Origin: Silene latifolia
Lineage: Eukaryota; Streptophyta; Magnoliopsida; Caryophyllales; Caryophyllaceae
DNA: 64,000 bases
Assembly: GCF_048544455.1 (NCBI RefSeq)
Contig: NC_133528.1
Span: 50,334,293-50,398,292 of the forward strand
Reading direction: 5' to 3'
The notes beneath the pieces are model-generated. The model worked only from the letters and a program-made list of their open reading frames with translations. It searched no databases and was not told the DNA's origin. Within the stretch, counting starts at the first letter, position 1; each line of letters opens with the position of its first letter. Shown one piece after another: positions 57,521-64,000 of the stretch. The position numbers and the translations under genes were made by a program.

Positions 57521-59026
57521 ATGTCCATGACTAAATTCAACCCAATATTATCGTCGTGGTCGAAGCTTTTACCTTTACTAATTGTTATTATACTGTTATG
57601 CTGTCTTACTCAAACATCTTGCACACAACCAAAACCAAAGGCAAGAGGTCTACAACTTAGAATGACCCATATAGATCACCCTGATTCGCCTATGTACCAA
57701 CCCGAACTCACTGATATGGATCGAGACAAGAGATTTATAGGCGTGTCTGAGTCCAGGACGAGTGACGACCAAAGAAATATATCTGAGTACTATGAAGCTG
57801 ACAATTTGTCTGTAATAAAAATTCAGGGTAAACTGTACTTTGTTGAAATTGGACTTGGGCAGTTTCATGATCAGCCATTTCATACGAATTATCTTGCTTT
57901 GGACACTGGCAGCGATGTTGTATGGACACAATGTGAAGGATGTAGCCGTTGTTTTCAACAAAATACACCTCTTTTCCCGAGGAGTAGATCTCAAACATAT
58001 CAACCTTTTCCATGCCGGCAATGTCAAGGCCAATGCTACCAAGATCATTGCACAAAGACAATAGGTTACGGTGATGGTGCGGCAATGAGTGGAATCTGGG
58101 CAACAGAAACTTTCACCTTTATATCGCAGGAAACTGTTAATGGACTAAGTTTTGCGTGCGCCATCGATATAACAGACTTCAAACCAGGTACCTCTATGGC
58201 TCTACTAAAACTATGTAACTCCTTTCCCTGTCAATTTTTGTGAAACATGTGGTGGTAACTTTCAAATATACTTTTTGTTACAGCAAATTCTCGTAACAAT
58301 ATGGTGACGGGAATACTTGGAATGAGCAAAGGCAGAGACTCGTTAATAAAGCAACTAGGAGACCGAGCTGGAAACAAATTCTCGTTCTGCCTCCAGCAAC
58401 GCAACACCCGAGTTCAAAGTTCCCCAATGTTTCTAAGTTTCGGAGACTATATAACAAGTCCGGCTATCATGTCCACTACTCCAATACTAGGTCGTAGAGG
58501 TTTCTACTATGTCGGCCTAAACGGTGTTAGTATAGGTGGCATGAACCTCAACATACCACCGCAGTACCTGACATTACGGAGTGACTATACCGGGGGAACC
58601 ATATTTGACACAGGGGCGACCACAAGCCGCTTTGTCCCGGGTGCTTTTGAAATGATAAAAGACGCGATAGACAGATATGTTGAATACTATAATGGGGATA
58701 CATTACGGAAGCGTACAACCCCAAATGAATACGGTCTAGAGCTTTGTTGGGAGCCGCTCTACAATAACCCCCAAGTTACCTTTCCGACCATGTTCATCCA
58801 CCTTCGAAACAATGCAGATATGTTGGTTCAGCCTACTGAAGTTATCACAAAATATGCATATCCAGGAATTCCTCGGCCCGGTTTGTATTGTATGACGATA
58901 CAGCGAGCCAACGCTGATTTTAACTCGATTGGATCTTTCCAAATGATTAATCAACGAGTGATAATTGACGTTGAGGCAGCACAAATCTCTTTTGCCCCAA
59001 CTGATTGCTCGAACAGCAACTTTTGA
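57521..59026 (+). CDS. Pepsin-like aspartic protease, nepenthesin/CDR1 type
   Basis: Secreted or vacuolar endopeptidase of family A1. Exons 57521-58187 and 58284-59026 flank a 96-bp phase-1 intron (CAG|GTACCT ... TTACAG|C), giving 469 aa. Start at ATG 57521; a second ATG two codons on is also possible. Signal peptide about residues 12-34. Propeptide to about 95. First catalytic motif DTGS (128-131). Cys-rich nepenthesin-type insert (138-177, nine Cys). Flap Tyr183 in IGYGDG. Second catalytic motif DTGA (331-334). Typical C-terminal strand VIIDVEAAQISFAPTDC. Frame fully open. Plant members act in pathogen signalling, protein turnover or digestion; the specific role is unknown. A SINE follows the stop directly. 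Confidence 0.9.
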
Positions 59027-59029
59027 TAA

Positions 59030-59160
59030 ACAAGACCGAAGAGGTCTTAGCCTAGTGGTTAAGACTGGGGTATCGAGACAATAGGTCACGTGTTTGAATC
59101 CCCCTCCCCTTTATTGTACTGGCCTTGCGCCTCATTTGACACACACACAAAAAAATAAAC
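59030..59160 (+). mobile_element. tRNA-derived SINE (131 bp)
   Basis: Pol III box A TAGCCTAGTGG (59048-59058) and box B GTTTGAATCC (59092-59101), 33 nt apart, then a short body ending in an A-rich tail. Flanked by the perfect 10-bp duplication CTTTTGATAA (59020-59029, 59161-59170). The left copy contains the protease stop codon TGA. Confidence 0.88.
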
Positions 59161-59170
59161 CTTTTGATAA

Positions 59171-59283
59171 TCAATGTTGGTAGATCATACAAGTTTATTT
59201 CCTTCTATTCAGGGTATTACTCCATTTGTTTCAACGGTAAGACCATTTCATTAAAATAGACTGGAGTTATTAATCAATACTAT
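59171..59283. other. Short intergenic piece
   Basis: Non-coding. TACTCCATTTGTTTCAACGG (59219-59238) resembles a decayed MITE end. Confidence 0.4.
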
Positions 59284-59882
59284 TGTTCCGGGTGTAATTT
59301 CGGAGCAGTGTTATGACCACGTAAGCTTGTTGAATGATGACTTCACTTGACTCTTCCTTTCGCTCTTTCCTGCTTAAGATGAACAAACTGAGGGCTCGGC
59401 TTGGTACCGAGCGTACTCACTCCGACGCTCAAGTCAGTAAACTTAAAGAGATTAAGTTGTGTGTTACTTGGCAAAGTATACTGTAGAGAGATAAGGGAGT
59501 TTATACCAGATTAATAGTGAGTTTTGGAATGAATTGTGGATTGTTCGCCCCTTTTCTCAATGAGGATTGAGGAGTATTTATAGACTTTCACCTTTTGTCA
59601 CGTAGTGGCCAAGTGGCCAAGTGGCAGAGCAGGTGGAAAGACTGTTCTACCCTCGGCCGAAGGACTTATGGCAGGTCGGCTGGCCTGGTTGACTCCATGC
59701 CGAGGGGACTGGATATGAGTACGCGGATTTGCCTCCCGGCTGGCTAGTTGCCTAGCCGAGACCCAAGTGACAGGCCGACAGGCTGCGTCGGTTAGGCTGT
59801 CTAATACGTTGACTTGCTGTGGATATCTTTGACCTTGCTCAATATGTTGACTCGGTCAGCGGGTGCAGAATATGCCCCATCA
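59284..59882 (-). repeat. Tat 3' LTR (599 bp)
   Basis: On the minus strand it begins TGATGGGGCATATTC and ends CACCCGGAACA. Minus-strand TATAAATA at 59582-59575. The block TTGAGCGTCGGAGTGAGTAC downstream of the TATA box is familiar from Tat LTRs. No second LTR is in the window to confirm it. Confidence 0.65.
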
Positions 59883-59895
59883 ATTTGCCCCCAGC
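59883..59895 (-). other. Tat polypurine tract
   Basis: GCTGGGGGCAAAT on the minus strand, directly before the LTR start TGATGGGG. This sets the minus orientation. Confidence 0.65.
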
Positions 59896-60298
59896 GTAGT
59901 CTATGTCGTGGTATGGACCTTCAATGAGTGTTGAGCGTATTCTGCGCAAGTTGGTCTTCTTCCCGGCTTCTTCTTCTTCGGCTTGGTTCTGTTCAGGCCG
60001 TACCGTATCCCCCCTCCACATGGATGAGTAATGGACATCCGATGTGGAAAAGAGAATGGCGCTGGCGAGACCAAGGTTGAGAGTGTCGTTCGTGTTTTTG
60101 ATTGCCCCCGGCCGGTGTTGTCTTTGCTTTGTTGATCAGCTGGCCGATGGCAAGTAGATACCAAGGAGCGTGTCGAAGAAGATTTGTAACTGTATGTCGA
60201 TTGACATTCCGTGGCTGCATGCTTGACACGTGGCTTAGCATTGATTGGTTGACGTTTCATGGGCTTTGCCCTGATTGGTCAATTGAATGGGCTTTGCT
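59896..60298. other. Tat 3' UTR upstream of the antisense ORF
   Basis: Non-coding, GC-richer than the flanks. It includes GGCCGATGGC, ATTGATTGGTTGACGTTTCAT and CTGATTGGTCAATTGAATGG blocks with repeated ATTGGT (CCAAT-like on the other strand), likely the promoter region of the plus-strand ORF. Confidence 0.5.
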
Positions 60299-60308
60299 CT
60301 ATAAATAG
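60299..60308 (+). promoter_or_regulatory. TATA box of the antisense ORF
   Basis: CTATAAATAG, 180 bp before ATG 60489. A GT donor-like AAGGTAAACA (60435-60444) lies in the leader. Confidence 0.55.
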
Positions 60309-60488
60309 AGCAGTGTGCCTCTCATTTTGACCGCAAAACTTCATTTTCTCAAAAAAATCTCCTCTTTCTAGTTTCTTTCGAAGTGCTTTCTTTCTCTAAC
60401 TTTCAAAGCGTTACCCGGTGTGATACTTTCTCCAAGGTAAACAAACAAATTTTTTCCAACTTTCAATTGTTAAGTTTTTGTTGTCACT

Positions 60489-62975
60489 ATGTCTTCTGCT
60501 GATGCTCAACCCAGTACCTCTGCGCCGGGGGACGAACCGTCGCATCCTTATGAAGAGGAGCCACTAGTCGTCACCCCGATAGGGTTTGGGGGTCCCAAGT
60601 CGCCTTCTCCTGAAATTGATCCGAAATTTTTGGAGGGTTTTGAGGATGATGATGATGATGATGATGAGGCGACTCAATCTGATGAAGAGAGGCCGCATCT
60701 GTTGGATCACGGCGACGCCTGCTCGATCAATCCTGATCGTGCTTGGACGAATAAGTTCGTTAGTTGTTCCGGTCCTGATCTTTTTGAAGACCATTACTCC
60801 TTCGGCAAGGGGTATAAAATTGTTATCCCTGAGGAGGGTCAGGCGGTCTGTTGCCCTCCCAAAGGCTGTATCGGCGTGTACATCAGACACCTGGAGTATG
60901 GGCTCCGGTTTCCTCTGAATGAATACGTCGTAGCCATAATTAGAGCTATGAACGTTGCCGTGGCACAACTGCATCCGTTGGCCATCAGGACGATAATTGG
61001 CTTTGTGTGGCTCTGTCTCTTTAAGGGGGAGGCCCCAACGGTTAACCTGTTCCGCCGGCTTCATCACCTTAGGCAGACTACCCTAGGCGGCACGGGCTGG
61101 TACAACATACAGACCGAGGCGGGTTATGTTACCGTTTCCAAGCTGACGTCTTGCAAGGATTTGGAAGGGGCGGTGGGTATACGTCGAGGTTCGGATGACT
61201 ATCCGCGCCCGGTCCTTCCGAGCCGCGTCAATTTGCGGTGTGAGAATCAAGGGGAGCATGACAAATACGTCTCCTGGAATAAGCTTAAGATGGACGCCGG
61301 CAGGTCTATCTTAATGAGGACGAAACGCGGGCAATGAGGTGTTTGAGGCCGAGAAGGATGGTACGCCGAAGAGATGGATGCCCCGACGCAGATCGTTCTT
61401 CGGGATGAGCCGCTTTCTGCCACGTCGGCCTCATACCGGCCCTCGGCCCGGGGTGAGTGGGGTCGGTATGAGGCCCATCTTTGCTTTTTATGTTTCGTAT
61501 TTGAACCTTGGTTTATTCCTTTTGCTTAACTCTGCTTTGTTTCTTTTGCGGACCGATTTGGCCGGAATCGCTGTCTCGTCCTCCGAGGTTGGGACTTGAC
61601 GAGAACGGGAGAGTTGTTGAGCTGCATCCTAAGGCTCGCCACGTGATCGTGACCGGCCCCTCACGAACTTATGGAGCGGCGAGTTGAAGGCATTGGATGT
61701 GACGGCGGCTCAAGCGCAGATTCTTTGGAAACGTGCCGCGCCGGAGACCAAAGTCAACATCTACGGCGGCAACGGCGTCAACTCCGGCTCAATCTTCAAT
61801 CCCCGTGGTCCAAAAGGAGCATGTGGTCGTTGATGTTGAAGAGGAGGTCACCGTTGTGGAGGCTCCTCCTTCTTCGAAGAAGAGGAAAGAAACAACAATG
61901 CTGCATTGCCGTTATTCGAGGCAGGGGAAAAGAAGGACTCGGTAGGCCCTCTATCCAAGAAGGTCAAGACTGGTACGGATCTAACTCATGGCTCGGATTT
62001 AGCTGGTTCTTTAGGCATTCCTGATGACAGGCTCTCTGACATGTCAATGAATGTTGACATGGATGCTTTGTCTGAGTTTTTTGTAGATCAACCGTCGCCG
62101 GCTGTCGTTCTCTCTGAACGGCAATTGGAGAAGCGGCCTGTGCAGACGGGCAATCAAAATGTCACCGTCGACTCCTCATCCTCGAAGGTTTCCCCGCTCG
62201 GTTGCGGCGGAGGGTGCAAGGTTGTCCAAGAGGTGGCGAAGTGGGTGACATAGCCGCGCTCACATTATGGAGCAAGAAAAGCTCATGGCTGAGGCAGCTC
62301 CTGCGCTCAAACGGCTTAGGCTTGAGCTTGCTGCTTCTAAGCAAGAGGCTGAGAAGGCGAAGAAGGACTTCGTCGCCACCATGGAGAACCTCCTCACTCA
62401 GCGAAAGCTTAAGGAGGAAGCTGAGAAGCGGGTCCTAGCCGAGAGAGCCAAGGTTGAGGCTGCGTTGGCTGACGCCGCTAAGCTGCGGGAGGAGAGAGAG
62501 AAGCTTCAGGGCGGTTACGATGCTATGGTTGAGCAGAGGGAAAAATGGAAGTCCCTGCATCTGACCGAGGCGAAGGAGCACATGAACACAAAGGCCATCC
62601 TTGCTCAGAGGGAGAAGGACATTGAGACGCTCCAACCGTCATCATCACGACATGTGTGCCCGATCACGGGACCGGGCTGAGGATGCTACCAGGGATGTAA
62701 TTAAAGAGCTCTTTCCTGAAGGCTCCTTCCCGTGGCAAAATTTTGACCAGCTTCTTGATGAGAAGGCGGATGCTGCGGAGGCAAAGGCCGCGGAGAAGGC
62801 AAAGGCGGCGAAGGCTGCTGAGGAGGCTAAGGCCAAAGCGGCCCATGCTGAAAAGGTGAAGGCGGCCAGGGAGGAAGCTGAGAGGGCAAAGGCAGGTGAA
62901 GCTGCCAAGTCGGCTTCTGGGTCGCCCACTGATGGTGATGCTTCTACTGCCGGCGGCGAGCAGAAGCAAGCATAG
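60489..62975 (+). pseudogene. Tat antisense ORF with gypsy-type transposon domain, frameshifted
   Basis: Runs opposite to the element. ATG 60489 opens 282 codons: an acidic N-terminus with a poly-Asp run (about 60645-60668), then a domain like the putative gypsy-type transposon family (about 60860-61130; blocks GLRFPLNEYV, PTVNLFRRLHHL, GWYNIQ). It stops at 61335-61337. Later pieces lie in other frames: a basic SSKKRKE region (61733-61945), 61906-62253, a strong coiled coil (62267-62630), and an Ala/Lys/Glu-rich tail after ELFPEGSFPW (62706-62975). At least four shifts or stops. Function of this ORF class is not known. Confidence 0.65.
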
Positions 62976-63259
62976 GGAGACGGGCGGTCGTCACGGATTC
63001 ACCGGCCCTTCGACCGCCTTCACTGTTCGGGGGCCAACTATTGAGCCTTTCCTCCCTGCCATCCTTTTGGCGCTTCAAGTCTTATGTCTGTAACCTTTTG
63101 TTGTACTTTTTGTTTTTGTTAAACTTTTGGTAGGTTGTGTTTAGGCTATCCCTATGGGGACGGCCGTCGACTTTGTTTTGCCTCATCCTGTAAACATTTT
63201 TAATAAAGTTTGTTTATTTTGCCTCCATTAAGTTGTCTTCTTACGTTTCAACATATTGA
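62976..63259. other. Region after the Tat antisense ORF
   Basis: Non-coding; would hold the 3' UTR of the antisense transcript. A possible poly(A) signal AATAAAG lies at 63201-63207. Confidence 0.45.
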
Positions 63260-63780
63260 GTGCTTTTTCGTTTTTACTTCCGGCTTGGCCGAGGCAGTTA
63301 GAAGGCGCATCTCAATTGTACTTAAACGTTTAAACATGTTGGCATGTCGGTCGCTTTCTCCACCACCCCCGGTCTTAGCCGAGGCAGTCAGATTTGCGCT
63401 TCCCAACCGCCGTTGTGAACATGTTAGCGTATCGCTCGTTGTGTCCCCGTCGCCCCCGGCTTTGGCCGAGGTAAAACGAGGTTACGGCTCGACAGCATTC
63501 GTATCTGTAGACATATTGATCGCTTCCTCTACCGGGCCTTCGGTTGGCCGAGGCGGCTAGATTTGCGTCTCAACTGTACTTATACATTCCTATTAGCGTA
63601 TCGGTCGTTGTGTCCCCGTCACTCCCGGTTTTGACCGGGGCAATCGAGGTTACGGCTCGACAGCGTTCGTATCTGTAGACATATTGATCGCTTCCTCTGC
63701 CGGGCCTTCGGTTGGCCGAGGCGGCTAGATTTGCGTCTCAACTGTACTTATACGTTCCTAAGCATGTTGGTCGCTTTCGC
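63260..63780. repeat. Tandem repeats, period 168 bp
   Basis: GAGGTTACGGCTCGACAGC recurs at 63478 and 63646, and the surrounding unit is nearly identical in both copies. More diverged units lie upstream to about 63260. Each unit carries CGGC-TTTG-GCCGAGG-like mini-hairpins (CCCGGT-TTTG-ACCGGG at about 63625). Long open frames here are repeat artefacts. Confidence 0.75.
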
Positions 63781-64000
63781 GAGTATCAACTGCATTTGGC
63801 GTGACTGCCCGGCTTTGGCCGTGGCGTCTACTCTGGCATGACTATGGAGGGGACAAGTATTTTGATGGAAAATTTGGATCATTCTTCATAAGGTATAATC
63901 AAGCGTTGGGGTGCCCACAACGGTCTCGGACACCTCCGCCGCTATACAAAGTATTTCCTTAAGTTGTACGTGTTCCAGTGGCTCATTAAAGGAACATCCA
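63781..64000. other. Window edge within the Tat element
   Basis: Non-coding continuation of the Tat untranslated region; another CGGCTTTGGCCGTGG motif lies near 63811. pol is not reached. Confidence 0.45.

Larger units (their letters stand above)
59284..64000 (-). mobile_element. Tat-type Ty3/gypsy element, minus oriented, cut by window end
   Basis: The 3' LTR (59284-59882), an adjoining polypurine tract, an antisense ORF (60489-62975) and tandem repeats (about 63260-63780) occur in the order expected between the 3' LTR and pol of Tat/Grande-like elements. pol itself would lie beyond 64000 on the minus strand. The lineage is inferred from layout and the gypsy-type transposon domain in the antisense ORF. 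Confidence 0.65.

Noticed and set aside
59041..59101. tRNA gene
   Set aside because: Boxes A and B are present but no cloverleaf or acceptor stem forms, and a 10-bp duplication marks it as a SINE.
62645..62969. Ala/Ser-rich minus-strand frames
   Set aside because: Shadows of the Ala/Lys/Glu coiled-coil tail on the plus strand.

Overview
The window is plant nuclear DNA. Supporting evidence: an A-type cytochrome P450 with a plant membrane anchor and one intron, a nepenthesin/CDR1-type aspartic protease gene, Athila, Tat and Sirevirus-like LTR retrotransposons, Stowaway MITEs, Helitron ends and a tRNA-derived SINE. The DNA is AT-rich. A dicot is likely; a Caryophyllales source is only a guess.

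Only two host genes look intact. A CYP76A-like P450 (502 aa, minus strand, 3650-5296, one 138-bp intron) lies near the left end. A secreted pepsin-like aspartic protease (469 aa, plus strand, 57521-59026, one 96-bp intron) lies near the right end. A SINE sits 3 nt after the protease stop codon, and the stop codon falls inside its target-site duplication.

Between them, 6328-50499 (44 kb) is one Athila-type Ty3/gypsy element split by later insertions. Its LTRs are 6328-7756 and 49122-50499, with a tRNA-Asp primer site. Guests, left to right: copia A (10259-16145, minus, TSD TCCTC); a 2.55-kb Tat-LTR-like piece (16957-19510, TSD GTATC); copia B (21465-30233, plus, TSD GATGC, coding region decayed); and a Sirevirus-type copia (31362-46109, plus, TSD ATTCC). 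The Sirevirus 3' LTR holds a further solo LTR (42965-45887, TSD TCGAC). Removing the guests restores one gag-pol order (gag, protease, RT, RNase H, integrase) followed by an Athila ORF in the env position (46510-48063). Every reading frame of the host element is broken, and all nine nonsense codons placed in the two large elements fit C-to-T changes. The Sirevirus third ORF (39371-40999) is open throughout.

The most unusual signals are structural. (1) The Athila LTR has six successive hairpins with a conserved GTGATTTC loop motif and different, mutually compensating stems (6958-7288, repeated at 49752-50084). (2) The Athila 3' untranslated region has three hairpins of one design: an 8-bp stem of changing sequence, AAAA, then a GAAA tetraloop on YCC/GGG (48235-48405). 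(3) A two-palindrome cassette built on CTCGCAC/GTGCGAG occurs in both Athila LTRs, inside pol and in the spacer after pol. (4) The Sirevirus carries GTTATAGC/GCTATAAC palindromes in its LTRs and also inside gag and the integrase-RT linker, where they encode a repeated peptide.

The flanks (1-3640 and 50500-57450) are AT-rich intergenic DNA with Helitron termini and MITEs. They also hold a minus-strand repeat that carries a plant snRNA-type promoter pair (USE plus TATA at 32-33 bp). From 59284 to the right edge is a minus-oriented Tat element: 3' LTR, polypurine tract, an antisense ORF with its own TATA box, and 168-bp tandem repeats. Its pol would lie beyond the window.
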